From a virus: a stretch of DNA of 40,843 bases. The stretch covers positions 1 through 40,843 of the IMG/VR virus record IMGVR_UViG_3300020125_000389. The stretch is one strand, 5' to 3'. A program made the translations under genes and the position numbers. Below the pieces are notes generated by a model. It searched no databases and was not told the DNA's origin. It worked only from the letters and a program-made list of their open reading frames with translations. Below, piece after piece: positions 29,962-38,224 of this stretch (position 1 is its first letter; each line of letters opens with the position of its first letter).

Positions 29962-30385
29962 CGGAATCACGATCGAAGTCGACGCGGCCGGGCTGATCGA
30001 CGCGTTCGAGTCGCTGCCGGCCACGATCCGCACGCTCACGCGCGGTGCGGCCGAAGTCACCGCGCAGAACATCGCGCGTGAGGCGCGGGCGCGTGTGCCA
30101 CGGCGCCACGGGAAGCTCACGGCCGCGCAGCAGGGCCGACCGCCACTCGAGGACCTGATCGACGTGTTGCCGATGCGGAACGGGACCGGCTACGTCGTCA
30201 TCGTCCAAGAGGTCGACCCGGAGGCGATGTTCCTGCCCTGGCAGCTGGAGTACGGCACGCAGCACATGGCCCAGCGGAAGTTCTTTTTCCCGTCGGCGCG
30301 GCTCGAGCGTGGGGCCCACGAACGCCGCATGAACGATGCGTTGTCCCAGGCGATCGAGATCGCCAGCGCGATTGGAGCGAAGTAG
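29954..30385 (+). CDS. HK97 gp10-like tail/neck protein
   Basis: 143 residues, GTG start overlapping the chaperone frame. Family hallmarks: helix LIDAFESLPATIRTLTRGAA, IAREARARVPRRHGKL (usually AxxxAPxxTG.L), and the diagnostic EYGTQHMAQRKFFFPSARLE near 95-114. In HK97-like phages this family sits before the tube gene; here it lies between chaperones and tape measure. The product may act at the tail terminator ring or the tail initiation complex. Confidence 0.85.
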   Translation: MADGITIEVDAAGLIDAFESLPATIRTLTRGAAEVTAQNIAREARARVPRRHGKLTAAQQGRPPLEDLIDVLPMRNGTGYVVIVQEVDPEAMFLPWQLEYGTQHMAQRKFFFPSARLERGAHERRMNDALSQAIEIASAIGAK

Positions 30386-32320
30386 GTGGCTGGCGATCCA
30401 CAGATGTACGTGAAGGTCGCGGCGAACATCGAGCAGCTGAAAGCCTCGATGGCCGAAGCGCGCGCCGAGATCGCCAAGGTTGGGGAATCCGGCAAGAGCA
30501 GCCTTGACGGGTTCAGCGATCGGCTCGAGCACCTGGGTGAGCGCGTCGCCGAGTACTTCGCGTTGCGCGAGGTGGCCCATTTCGTCGAAGGCCTCCTGGA
30601 GGGCGCGCACGCGCTCGAGATTCTGAGCCAGCAAACCGACATCAGCGTGGAGGAGCTGCAGGTCCTCGGCGCCGCGACCGCCGAATTCGGGATCGACACC
30701 GAAAAGCTTGGCACGCTCATCTTTCAGCTCAGTCGACGGATCGCCGGCGGCGACGAGTCCGCCGCGGCGGCGCTCCACATGATGGGCATGAGCATGGACG
30801 AGGTGAAAGGGCTCCAGGGCGAAGAGCTCTTTCTGACGATCGCGCGCGGCCTGAACACCCTCGAGGGCAACGCGCGAGATCTCGCGGCAACGGATCTCTT
30901 TGGCGGCCGCGCCGGGAAACAGGTCCTCGCCTTCTCGAAGGACGTCGACGGCGCGATGGAAGCCGTCCGCGGGTCGGTCTCGCTGGCCAGCGAGGAATCG
31001 GTGAAAAACCTCGCCGCGATGGAAGTCCAGATCACGCGGATGCAGACCAGTTTTCATAACTGGGCCACCGAGGTGCTCGGCGAAGTCGCGCAGGGGTTCA
31101 ACGTTCTCAAAGATGCGAATACGCAAGGCGCGAGCAAATGGGAAATCTTCGTCGCGATGGTGAAAGACGCGGCTGAGAGCACGCTCCCTGGCGTCGGCGC
31201 GAGCACGAGGAATCTGACCCAGCTGCTGCTCGACCACAACGTCGTGGCGAAGGACTCCGCGGACGCGACGGCGCACGCGAGCGCGGCCCACAAGGAAGCG
31301 GCCGTCGCGCTCGACGCGCACGCGCAGGCCGAGAAGTTCATGGCCGCGCTCATCCTCGACAACGCGAAACCGATCCTCGACTGGCAGCGCCAGGACCTCG
31401 ACCAGCTCCGGGAGATGGGCGCGCTGACGGCGAAGAATGCGGAAGCCATCGGCGTGAACGCCGCCCAGCTCAAAGTCTACGAACAGGGTGTGAAGGCCTC
31501 CGCCGAAGCGACGAAGCAGTGGAACGAGATCGTCGCGAAGATGGACAAGGAAACCTTCACGCTGGCGATGGAGCACGAAAAACAGTGGCGGAAGGAGCAG
31601 CAGGACCGGCTGAAGCTCACCAACGAGGCCATCCTCGCGGAGTTCGACGCGCAGCGAACACTGAACGCCGAATGGGGCCTGAATGCCGCGGGCGCGATTC
31701 AGATCCAAACGTCGGCGCTTGACGTCTTGAATCAAAAACTCACTGTGCTGCACGCGTCGAGATTGGAAGGCATCTCCCAGGAGAAGCAAGAACAAGTCCT
31801 CATGGACGAATACACGCAGGCATTGCTCGCCGAGGCGCAGGCGCAGGATGCGGAGAATGCCGCATTGGCCGCAGTGCCGCCGCTCGTGAACGCCGCCAAC
31901 TCGACGGTCAAGCAGTTCACGGGCACGCTGGCCCTGGGGATCACGAACATCGACGCGTTCAACAAGGCGCTCAGTGAGTTCTACGATCAGTTCGCCGGCA
32001 GCAACGTCGGAACGCCGGAAGTGGCGGGCGCGAACGTCCCCGTCATCCTCTCGAACGGCGGGCGGCGCACGATTCAACCCCGCGCGAGCGGCGGTCCCGT
32101 CGACGCCGGCAGCACCTACATCGTCGGTGAGCGCGGCCCCGAGACCCTGGTGATGGGGAACGCGAACGGGTTCATCGTCCCGAACGGCGCCGGCAGCGCC
32201 GGCAGCGCCGGCGCGACACAAATCATTCAACTCGTTGTTGACGGCCGCGTCCTCGCGGCGGTCGTGAACGACCACATCACGCGCACCATGCGCCAGAGCC
32301 GGCAGTTCCCGGTCTCGTAA
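30386..32320 (+). CDS. Tail tape measure protein
   Basis: 644 residues from a GTG three bases after the preceding stop codon begins. It has the composition and layout of tape measures: N-terminal MYVKVAANIEQLKASMAEAR and a long helical body with repeated Ala/Lys/Glu/Gln heptads (HEKQWRKEQQDRLKLTNEAI). Residues ~55-205 (ISVEELQVLGAATAEFGIDT, ATDLFGGRAGKQVLAF) match the prophage tail length domain. The C-terminal ASGGPVDAGSTYIVGERGPE is the usual tail signature of this family. Its length predicts a tail of about 95-100 nm if the common 0.15 nm per residue holds. No clear lysozyme or peptidase domain. Confidence 0.93.
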   Translation: MAGDPQMYVKVAANIEQLKASMAEARAEIAKVGESGKSSLDGFSDRLEHLGERVAEYFALREVAHFVEGLLEGAHALEILSQQTDISVEELQVLGAATAEFGIDTEKLGTLIFQLSRRIAGGDESAAAALHMMGMSMDEVKGLQGEELFLTIARGLNTLEGNARDLAATDLFGGRAGKQVLAFSKDVDGAMEAVRGSVSLASEESVKNLAAMEVQITRMQTSFHNWATEVLGEVAQGFNVLKDANTQGASKWEIFVAMVKDAAESTLPGVGASTRNLTQLLLDHNVVAKDSADATAHASAAHKEAAVALDAHAQAEKFMAALILDNAKPILDWQRQDLDQLREMGALTAKNAEAIGVNAAQLKVYEQGVKASAEATKQWNEIVAKMDKETFTLAMEHEKQWRKEQQDRLKLTNEAILAEFDAQRTLNAEWGLNAAGAIQIQTSALDVLNQKLTVLHASRLEGISQEKQEQVLMDEYTQALLAEAQAQDAENAALAAVPPLVNAANSTVKQFTGTLALGITNIDAFNKALSEFYDQFAGSNVGTPEVAGANVPVILSNGGRRTIQPRASGGPVDAGSTYIVGERGPETLVMGNANGFIVPNGAGSAGSAGATQIIQLVVDGRVLAAVVNDHITRTMRQSRQFPVS

Positions 32321-32333
32321 AAGGAAGATCACG

Positions 32334-32897
32334 ATGAGTCTCGGTTATCGCAAAACGCTAGTGAGTGCACAGGGCGACGGGCCGACCTTGACCGCGGCAG
32401 CGGCGGCAACGTGCCTGCCCGGCCAGGCGAAGGTGCTGATCCCGGGCGGCGCCTTCGATGCGCCCGGGAAGATGCTCCTGATCAAGGCCTCCGGCCGCAT
32501 CAGCTCGGTCATCACGACGCCGGGCACCGCGCGCTTCGACGTGCGCCTCGGCGGCACGGTGATGTTCGATAGTCTCGCGATCCTGCTCGATTCGGTCGCC
32601 GCGCACACGACCGTCGGCTGGACGCTCGACCTCCAGTTGACGATGCGCACCTCTGGAACGGCCGCGACGTTCTGGGGTCAAGGGACGTGGACGTCTGAAG
32701 ACATCCTCGGCGTACCCGCGACAGCACCCAAGGGCGTGCTCTCCGCGATCTTGCCGTGGAACTCGGCCCCGGCCGTCAGCAGCAACACCTTCGACGCGAC
32801 GGCCGCGAACACGCTCGACCTGTTCTTCACCCAGACCGTGGCGACGGGCAGCCTGACCCTGCACCAGTACATGGCCGAGATCGTCTCGTTCGAATAA
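32334..32897 (+). CDS. Distal tail structural protein candidate
   Basis: 187 residues with AAAGGAAG upstream. Beta-rich: PGKMLLIKASGRISSVITTP, GTARFDVRLGGTVMFDSLAI and TLDLQLTMRTSGTAATFWGQ. The pattern (a Gly-Arg-Ile-Ser-Ser core and trailing DLFFTQTV) occurs in phage proteins between tape measure and hub. It may form a tail-tip ring or a decoration. TAATG overlap with the hub gene. Confidence 0.7.
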   Translation: MSLGYRKTLVSAQGDGPTLTAAAAATCLPGQAKVLIPGGAFDAPGKMLLIKASGRISSVITTPGTARFDVRLGGTVMFDSLAILLDSVAAHTTVGWTLDLQLTMRTSGTAATFWGQGTWTSEDILGVPATAPKGVLSAILPWNSAPAVSSNTFDATAANTLDLFFTQTVATGSLTLHQYMAEIVSFE

Positions 32898-35824
32898 TGC
32901 CGGGCGCACCCTTCGCAGCTCCGTGGCGGAAACGCCGGCCCGCGCTGCCCGCGGTCACTCCGATCGCGCCGGCGGCCCCGGACGTACCGAGTTCGCCGAG
33001 TCCGGCGGACACAGCGACGGCGTACTACACGCTGCTGTCGTGGGTGTCAGCGCGCGCGACGAAATTCGACATCTATCTCGACACCGTCAACCCGCCCGTC
33101 ACGATCGTCGTGCCGAAATACAACACGACCTCGTACGTGCCGACGCTCGCGGCGAATACGACCTACTACTGGAAGATCGTCGCCTTCAATGATGGCGGAT
33201 CGGCCACGGGGCCGGTCTGGTCCTTCACGACGCCGGCCGCGACGGCGATCCTCTTCTCGCTGGCGGGTACGATTGTCACGTCGAACGCGCGGTTCGGCAC
33301 GCTGTCCATCTCGGATGTGCTCGGCCCGTCGCCGAACACTGGCCGCGTCCTGTTCGACACGCCTCCGACCGCGGGCGCCGCGGTCGCGATCGGCCTCGGC
33401 ACTCTTGACAAGGCCAAGTTGATCTTCGGCGGGGAAGTGCAGGCCGTCGATCAGACCTACGTGGGTACGCCGGCGGCGAGCACGCTCTATCCGGCGACGC
33501 TCATCGATTACACATTCCAGATCAACAAGCGCCGCCCTTTCGGGACATGGACGACCACCTCGGCGTCAACGATCGCGCGCTACCTCGTCGCGGTGTTCGC
33601 GCCGGGCTTCACCGCGACGCATGTGCAGGACGGCCTGCCGGCCGTGTCGATCACCTTCGACGGGTCACAGGATTTCATGACCTGTCTGCGAGCCCTCGCC
33701 GCGGCCATTAGCGACAGCACGAACACCGGCAAGACGAAAGTCGACTACGCGCAAGACGTGTGGCTCTATCTCACGTATACCGGCGAGCAGCCTGATCCGA
33801 TCGACAACGCGCATCCACCGCTCAATTTCCCGTCGCCGATTACGTTCAGCGTCGATCACTCGCAGGTTCGGACACGGTGCTACGGCAAGGGCCACGGCGA
33901 GCTGCTCCTTGCGGATGTCGGCGTGGGCGAAACGATCCTGCCGATCGCGGACGCCTCGATGTTCAACCCGGCGGGCGGACAGGCGATCGCGGGGACGATC
34001 GCGGGCGGCGCGCAGACCCAACGACTCACCTATGACGGCGTGCAGCTCGGGGGCAGTGGGTCACTGGTCGGCCCTGGCGCGTCGCCGAGCACGGCGCTAG
34101 TCGCGACGATCGCGGCCGGCACGGGGATCGACGTAGGCACGCATCAGTGGGCCTACACCGATGTCACCGCCGCCGGGGAATCGTTGCCGAGCCCGTTGGC
34201 GACGAAGGTCGTCGCGTCGACGCTGCCCACGCCGCCGAGCATGGGCGGGAACACGAACACGGCGGGCGATGTCGGCTTGGGGGTCGGCGGTTACCTCTGG
34301 GCCGTGACGCACGTCAACGCGGCCGGCGAAACCCTGCCGAGCGCGACGTGCTTTCTCGCGACCGATCAACAGGTGGCCGATCCGGCCGCGCCGACCAACG
34401 TGACGAAGGACGCCGGATTCCCGACATGGGGGGGAACCACCATCAATCTTGAATTCGCCGTGCTGTTTCGCAACAGCGATGGATCGTTGCACACTGCGAT
34501 CAGTTCAGCATTCACGATTACGCTGCACACGGGCGATCCGGGCGGCGGTCACGTCTCAGGCGCGTTTTCATCGGATTCGCGCGTCGCGTACGTGGACGTC
34601 TATCGGCGCGATCCCGCGCAGGGCGCGGCCTGGTACCACGACACACATGTCGCGTCGACCCCGAACGTGCCGGGATCGAACTACAGCATCTTGTGGAGCA
34701 TCCAGGACGGCACGTTCGTCGGGGCGGCGCCGACGTCGAATTGGGTGTTTCGCCGCCCGCAGCTCCAGTCGATTCCGATCGGCGGCGCGAGCACCACGGC
34801 GCGCAAGATCTACCGCACCGTCGTCAACGGGTCGCAGCTGAAACTCTCGTTCACGATCAACGACAACACGACGACGTCCGCCTTCGACTCGACGACCGAC
34901 GCGAACCTCGGCGCGAACGCGCCCACGTCGAACACCGCGACCACGGCGCAGGTGGCGCTCTCGGGGATTGCCGCGGGACCGGCCACGACGACGCAGCGGA
35001 AGGTCTATCGCACGGCGGCGAACGCGGCGCAATTGAAACTGTTGACGACGCTCGCGGACAACACGACGACGACGTTCACGGATTCGACCGCCGATAGCGC
35101 CCTCGGCGCGAATGCGCCCTCGAGCGACACGTCGGGGTTGCCCCAGCCGACCGGCCAGATCCTGGCCGGCTCCACGGCGATCACGACCTCGAGCGCGGCG
35201 CCCTTCGCGGCCAACGGCGGCTGGGCGATCATCGGCCAGAACGTCATTCGCTACACCGGGATCGCGACCAACACGTTGACAGGCGTGCCGGCCAGCGGCG
35301 TGGGGGCGCTCCTGACCTCGGTGGTCTCAGGCGCGCAAATCCTGGCGGCGCCGGCGCTGACGAACATCAATAGCGCCAACGGCGTCCCACTGGCGCTCGC
35401 GAAGGGCTCGAAGGTGAACATCTGGGTGCAGCGCGACGACCTGGCCGCGCAAGCGGCACTCGGCGCGCTCGAACTCGACGCCAACGGCCAGCCGACCGAC
35501 GGCATCCGCGAATACACGATCACCGACGAGCGCAGCACCGAAGCCACCATGAAGGCGCTCTGTGACGCGGACCTCGCGATCTTTAGTCGCCCGATCGTGT
35601 CCGCGGTCTATCACACGCGCGATCCAAAGTCGAAGAGCGGCCGCACCGTCTCGATCAACCTGACGAGCGGCGGCACGACCTGGGCCCGCAGCGGCGACTT
35701 CACCATTCAGCACGTCGAGCTTTCCTTCGATGGGCCGGCGCTGAATCCGCGGTATGCCGTAACGGCGACGTCCGTCGCGTTCACGTTGAGCGATTTACTG
35801 CGCCACGTGGCGCTGACGGGCTGA
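32897..35824 (+). CDS. Tail hub/tip protein with FnIII and repeat modules
   Basis: 975 residues. Residues ~30-115 form an FnIII-like domain (YYTLLSWVSARATKFDIYLD ... NTTYYWKIVAFNDGG). Residues ~115-370 fit a hub or gp27-like domain (TLYPATLIDYTFQINKRRPF, SITFDGSQDFMTCLRALAAA). The middle (~405-740) holds beta modules: GTHQWAYTDVTAAGESLPSP and GGYLWAVTHVNAAGETLPSA, then two tandem copies of a 'K-x-YRT ... LKL ... DNTTT ... LGANAP' repeat starting near 637 and 701. The C-terminus (~840-975: VNIWVQRDDLAAQAALGALE, FTIQHVELSFDGPALNPRYA) returns to hub structure. The modules look inserted between hub halves and likely face the host surface. Confidence 0.85.
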   Translation: MPGAPFAAPWRKRRPALPAVTPIAPAAPDVPSSPSPADTATAYYTLLSWVSARATKFDIYLDTVNPPVTIVVPKYNTTSYVPTLAANTTYYWKIVAFNDGGSATGPVWSFTTPAATAILFSLAGTIVTSNARFGTLSISDVLGPSPNTGRVLFDTPPTAGAAVAIGLGTLDKAKLIFGGEVQAVDQTYVGTPAASTLYPATLIDYTFQINKRRPFGTWTTTSASTIARYLVAVFAPGFTATHVQDGLPAVSITFDGSQDFMTCLRALAAAISDSTNTGKTKVDYAQDVWLYLTYTGEQPDPIDNAHPPLNFPSPITFSVDHSQVRTRCYGKGHGELLLADVGVGETILPIADASMFNPAGGQAIAGTIAGGAQTQRLTYDGVQLGGSGSLVGPGASPSTALVATIAAGTGIDVGTHQWAYTDVTAAGESLPSPLATKVVASTLPTPPSMGGNTNTAGDVGLGVGGYLWAVTHVNAAGETLPSATCFLATDQQVADPAAPTNVTKDAGFPTWGGTTINLEFAVLFRNSDGSLHTAISSAFTITLHTGDPGGGHVSGAFSSDSRVAYVDVYRRDPAQGAAWYHDTHVASTPNVPGSNYSILWSIQDGTFVGAAPTSNWVFRRPQLQSIPIGGASTTARKIYRTVVNGSQLKLSFTINDNTTTSAFDSTTDANLGANAPTSNTATTAQVALSGIAAGPATTTQRKVYRTAANAAQLKLLTTLADNTTTTFTDSTADSALGANAPSSDTSGLPQPTGQILAGSTAITTSSAAPFAANGGWAIIGQNVIRYTGIATNTLTGVPASGVGALLTSVVSGAQILAAPALTNINSANGVPLALAKGSKVNIWVQRDDLAAQAALGALELDANGQPTDGIREYTITDERSTEATMKALCDADLAIFSRPIVSAVYHTRDPKSKSGRTVSINLTSGGTTWARSGDFTIQHVELSFDGPALNPRYAVTATSVAFTLSDLLRHVALTG

Positions 35825-35849
35825 AGAAGGCTTCGAAGTAATCCGATCC

Positions 35850-35947
35850 GTTCGTAGCTCAGAACGCCCGCCGCGCCCCACAGCCTCGAACCGCTGTCGC
35901 GCCTGGCCGCCGTGATGGCTCAGTGCCCAGACGGGCAGGAGACTGAC
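35850..35947 (+). ncRNA. Repeated 5'-UTR element, copy B
   Basis: Second copy of the element at 28629-28728, about 75-80% identical by eye. Hairpin 1 is ACAGC (35880-35884)/GCTGT (35893-35897); its closing pair is A-T where copy A has G-C, with the rest of the stem kept, so the pairing covaries. Hairpin 2 is TGCCC/GGGCA around 35922-35936. GCCGCC at 35906-35911 can pair with GGCGGC at 35950-35955 over the start codon. AGGAG at 35937-35941 is the ribosome-binding site. An ATG inside it (35915) is in frame but is not conserved in phase in copy A, so it is probably not the start. Confidence 0.6.
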
Positions 35948-36469
35948 ATGGCGGCGCCGACGATCACCCGCACGGCTATCACCGGCACGACGCCCTACGG
36001 ACGCGAGATCGCCGCGGCCGCGGCGGCGCACCAGCTCTCGCCGGAGCTGCTCGAGGCGCAGGTCGTCGTCGAGTCCAGCGGCCACGCGGACGCCTTTCGG
36101 TTCGAGCCCGGGATCCTCGCGCAGCTGCAGGCTGGCCAACTAAAGCCGAAGCGCCTGCCCGCGAATCCCGTCGACCGCCGCATCGCCTCGAGCTACGGAC
36201 TGCTGCAGATCCTGTACGTCACCGCATGCGACTACGGCTTCGCCGGCGAGCCCGAAGAACTCTTCGTGCCGGCCATCGGCCTCGACTACGGCGCTCGACA
36301 CCTCGCGACGTTGCTCGCCTGGGCGCACGGCGATTACGCGCAGGCCTTCGCGGTCTACAACGGCGGACACGGCGGCAATGGGTCGCCGCCGTTTCGGAAC
36401 CAGGCGTATGCGGACCGCGTGTTCGCTGCGCGCGATCACCTCGGAGCGGGTCATGACGATCGATCGTGA
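35948..36469 (+). CDS. Lytic transglycosylase (SLT-type), probable endolysin
   Basis: 173 residues. Slt/goose-lysozyme-like pattern: PELLEAQVVVESSGHADAFR with catalytic Glu42, then IASSYGLLQILYVTACDYGF (the GLLQI/GLMQI motif), LDYGARHLATLLAWAHGDYA and FAVYNGGHGG. It cleaves peptidoglycan between MurNAc and GlcNAc. There is no signal peptide, so a holin is needed, which the next gene may supply. As the first gene after the tail hub and behind a dedicated leader, it could also be a virion-associated lysin; endolysin is favoured by the following holin-like gene. Confidence 0.85.
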   Translation: MAAPTITRTAITGTTPYGREIAAAAAAHQLSPELLEAQVVVESSGHADAFRFEPGILAQLQAGQLKPKRLPANPVDRRIASSYGLLQILYVTACDYGFAGEPEELFVPAIGLDYGARHLATLLAWAHGDYAQAFAVYNGGHGGNGSPPFRNQAYADRVFAARDHLGAGHDDRS

Positions 36470-36716
36470 GGAATTTCTCTATCACATGGGGCTGCTACGC
36501 GACGACGTGAAGGGCGTGAAGACAAGCGTCGACTCGCAGAGCGTGCGGATCGCGCAGCACGACACCGATATCGCGCTCCTCCAGGAGCAGGCGAACGCGT
36601 CGAGGGCGGCTTCACGCGAGACGCGCCGCTCGTTCGACGGGATTCTTGGCGGCGTGATCGGTGCGGTCGCGACGGTCGTCGGCGAGTGGCTGATGAGACG
36701 CGCGCATGGCTCATAG
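36453..36716 (+). CDS. Holin-like coiled coil with C-terminal membrane helix
   Basis: 87 residues overlapping the transglycosylase gene by 17 bases. Residues 1-60 are a charged coiled coil (DDVKGVKTSVDSQSVRIAQH and TDIALLQEQANASRAASRET). Residues 63-82 are a hydrophobic helix (FDGILGGVIGAVATVVGEWL) ended by MRRAHGS. This plan (coiled coil then one C-terminal TM) occurs in XhlA/class III-type haemolysin-holins. Role inferred from topology and neighbourhood. Confidence 0.65.
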   Translation: MTIDREEFLYHMGLLRDDVKGVKTSVDSQSVRIAQHDTDIALLQEQANASRAASRETRRSFDGILGGVIGAVATVVGEWLMRRAHGS

Positions 36717-36918
36717 GCGCGGTCTTCACGCGAACGCCCGCGAGGGGTTCTTGCTGACGCCGCCGCGGCTCGCGTGGCGCGGCGAGCAGCACTACATCGA
36801 CGACGTGCCCGTCAGCGAACGCGTCTGGCTGCTGGCGTACGGCAACGACCTGGCCGCGGCGCGCGCCGCCTGGCTCGAGGACTGTGAGGCGGCCGCGGCC
36901 GCGGGAGCAACGATATGA
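36706..36918 (+). CDS. Hypothetical protein, paralogue of the 13919 gene product
   Basis: 70 residues overlapping the holin-like gene by 11 bases. It shares YIDDVPVSERVWLLAYGNDL and AAARAAWLEDCE with the protein at 13919-14140. Cytoplasmic, no catalytic motif. The N-terminus is basic. Role unknown; presence in both early-gene and lysis clusters suggests duplication. Confidence 0.5.
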   Translation: MAHRRGLHANAREGFLLTPPRLAWRGEQHYIDDVPVSERVWLLAYGNDLAAARAAWLEDCEAAAAAGATI

Positions 36919-37718
36919 GATTTGTCACGAAAGCCGTGTGGGCCGTCCTGGTGCTCGCGATCGCGGCGCCGACCCACGCGCAAGACGCCGTCGACCTGTC
37001 CTCGTGCGTCCAGACGCCCGGCGGCGTCGACGCCTGGGCGCGCACGGCGACCATCACCCACCTCGAGCTCTCGAGCGCCGGGTTTCACATCGACTTCGAC
37101 AAGCAGGCGAGCTGGCCCGACGTCACGCCGCCTGGATGGGACGGGCCGATCCGGTGGACGGTCTGGCTCGGCGCGCAGGTCGACGGGCGCTGCCACCTCG
37201 CGGCGAGCCTCAACGTCTGGAACCGCTCCGACAGCTACGGCGGGCCGGTCGACGAGGCCTGGCACTGGCCAAAGGATCTCTGGTACCTCGACCACGCGCT
37301 GCAGGCGCACACGCCGGCCGCCGGCGAGACGGTCTACCTGATGGTGACAGCCGGCGCCGAGCGCGGCCTCTCTGCGTTCAAGGTCGCCGAGCGGTCGCAG
37401 CTGATCGCGATTCCGTTCGGCGCCGGCTCGTGGTCGTTCACGCCGTCGCTGCCGCCGGCGCCGCCGCCTGTCGTGATACCGCCCGTGGTATCGCCGCCGC
37501 CTCCCGTCGTCGTCCCGCCGGTTGTCCCGCCCGCGCCGCTGCCGAGCGTCATCACGTGTCCTGACACGTCATTACTCGAGGCCAAGGTCGACGCGGTGGG
37601 AAAGGACGTCCGCGAGCTGCGCGCCGAAGTCGAGTCCGCCTGGAAGCAGTACGTGATGCCCGCGCTCAAGTACGGCGCCGCGATCGCCGCCGGCTTCATC
37701 GCGAAGGGGAAGCTGTGA
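36915..37718 (+). CDS. Exported protein with Pro-rich stalk and C-terminal helix
   Basis: 267 residues. A Sec signal peptide (MRFVTKAVWAVLVLAIAAPTHAQ; cleavage after AHA or AQ) leads a ~155-residue globular domain with paired Cys (SCVQTPGG, GRCHLAASLN) and many Trp (WDGPIRWTVWLGAQ, WHWPKDLWYLDHAL). Then a Pro/Val-rich stalk (residues ~175-215) and a C-terminal coiled coil (LEAKVDAVGKDVRELRAEVE) ending in a weak hydrophobic segment (YGAAIAAGFIAKGKL). It could span the periplasm like a spanin, but no lipobox is present. Function not established. Confidence 0.65.
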   Translation: MRFVTKAVWAVLVLAIAAPTHAQDAVDLSSCVQTPGGVDAWARTATITHLELSSAGFHIDFDKQASWPDVTPPGWDGPIRWTVWLGAQVDGRCHLAASLNVWNRSDSYGGPVDEAWHWPKDLWYLDHALQAHTPAAGETVYLMVTAGAERGLSAFKVAERSQLIAIPFGAGSWSFTPSLPPAPPPVVIPPVVSPPPPVVVPPVVPPAPLPSVITCPDTSLLEAKVDAVGKDVRELRAEVESAWKQYVMPALKYGAAIAAGFIAKGKL

Positions 37719-38224
37719 AGGCGCTCGCGATTGTCTTCCTGCTGCTCGTCCCGACGGTCGCTCATGCGCAGGCGACGCGGTTCGATCCGAATTTGGCGCT
37801 GCCGACGCTCGCTGAGCGCCACGCCGCCGACATCGCGAGCTGGGCGACGGTGACGACGTCGATCGCGCTCGATGCCGTGAGCACGTGGACGACGCACTGC
37901 GAGGCCACGTGGGACGAGTGTGAAGGCGCGCTCGTCAACGCGGGCCTTCGTGTCGGGGTCACGTTCGGCGCCGCGCAGCTCGTCAAGGTCGTCGCGCATC
38001 GAGTGCGACCGTGCGCGCCGGCGTGCGGCATCGATGCGCCGGACACCAGCTTCTACTCGCTGCACACCGCGTTCGCCGCGGAGGCGATCGGTGGGCCGCG
38101 GCTCGCGATCGCGCTGCCGCTGGCGATCGGCACGGGCGGGCTCCGGATCGCGGCCGGCAAGCACTACCTCACCGACACGATCGTCGGCGCCCTGGCCGGC
38201 GCACTCGCGGGGCGCATCCGATGA
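37715..38224 (+). CDS. Exported PAP2-family phosphatase
   Basis: 169 residues with a signal peptide (MKALAIVFLLLVPTVAHA). The PAP2 triad motifs are complete: K91-x6-R98-P99 (KVVAHRVRP), the YSLH loop with S115 and H117 (PSGH equivalent), and R144-x5-H150-x3-D154 (RIAAGKHYLTD). PAP2 enzymes dephosphorylate lipid pyrophosphates such as undecaprenyl-PP or phosphatidylglycerol phosphate at the periplasmic membrane face. Hydrophobic stretches at ~80-90 and 128-142 suggest membrane attachment. Finding it in a phage lysis cassette is unusual; a role in envelope modification is inferred. GTGA-coupled upstream. Confidence 0.85.
   Translation: MKALAIVFLLLVPTVAHAQATRFDPNLALPTLAERHAADIASWATVTTSIALDAVSTWTTHCEATWDECEGALVNAGLRVGVTFGAAQLVKVVAHRVRPCAPACGIDAPDTSFYSLHTAFAAEAIGGPRLAIALPLAIGTGGLRIAAGKHYLTDTIVGALAGALAGRIR

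Noticed and set aside
29951-32332. Reverse-strand open frame of 793 codons opposite the tape measure gene
   Set aside because: Same GC artefact; the forward protein has a clear tape measure signature and couples to its neighbours.
32756-32896. Upstream extension of the tail hub gene to 32756
   Set aside because: It would overlap the preceding gene by 140 bases with low-complexity Arg/His sequence; the TAATG junction at 32897 matches the local pattern.
35853-35897. tRNA-like look of TAGCTCAG and TCGAACC in the element before 35948
   Set aside because: No acceptor stem, anticodon arm or proper T-arm spacing, and copy A lacks these exact matches.
35912-35947. In-frame ATG at 35912/35915 as the transglycosylase start
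   Set aside because: The region is conserved as untranslated RNA in copy A, where the frame differs by one base; a good ribosome-binding site precedes 35948.
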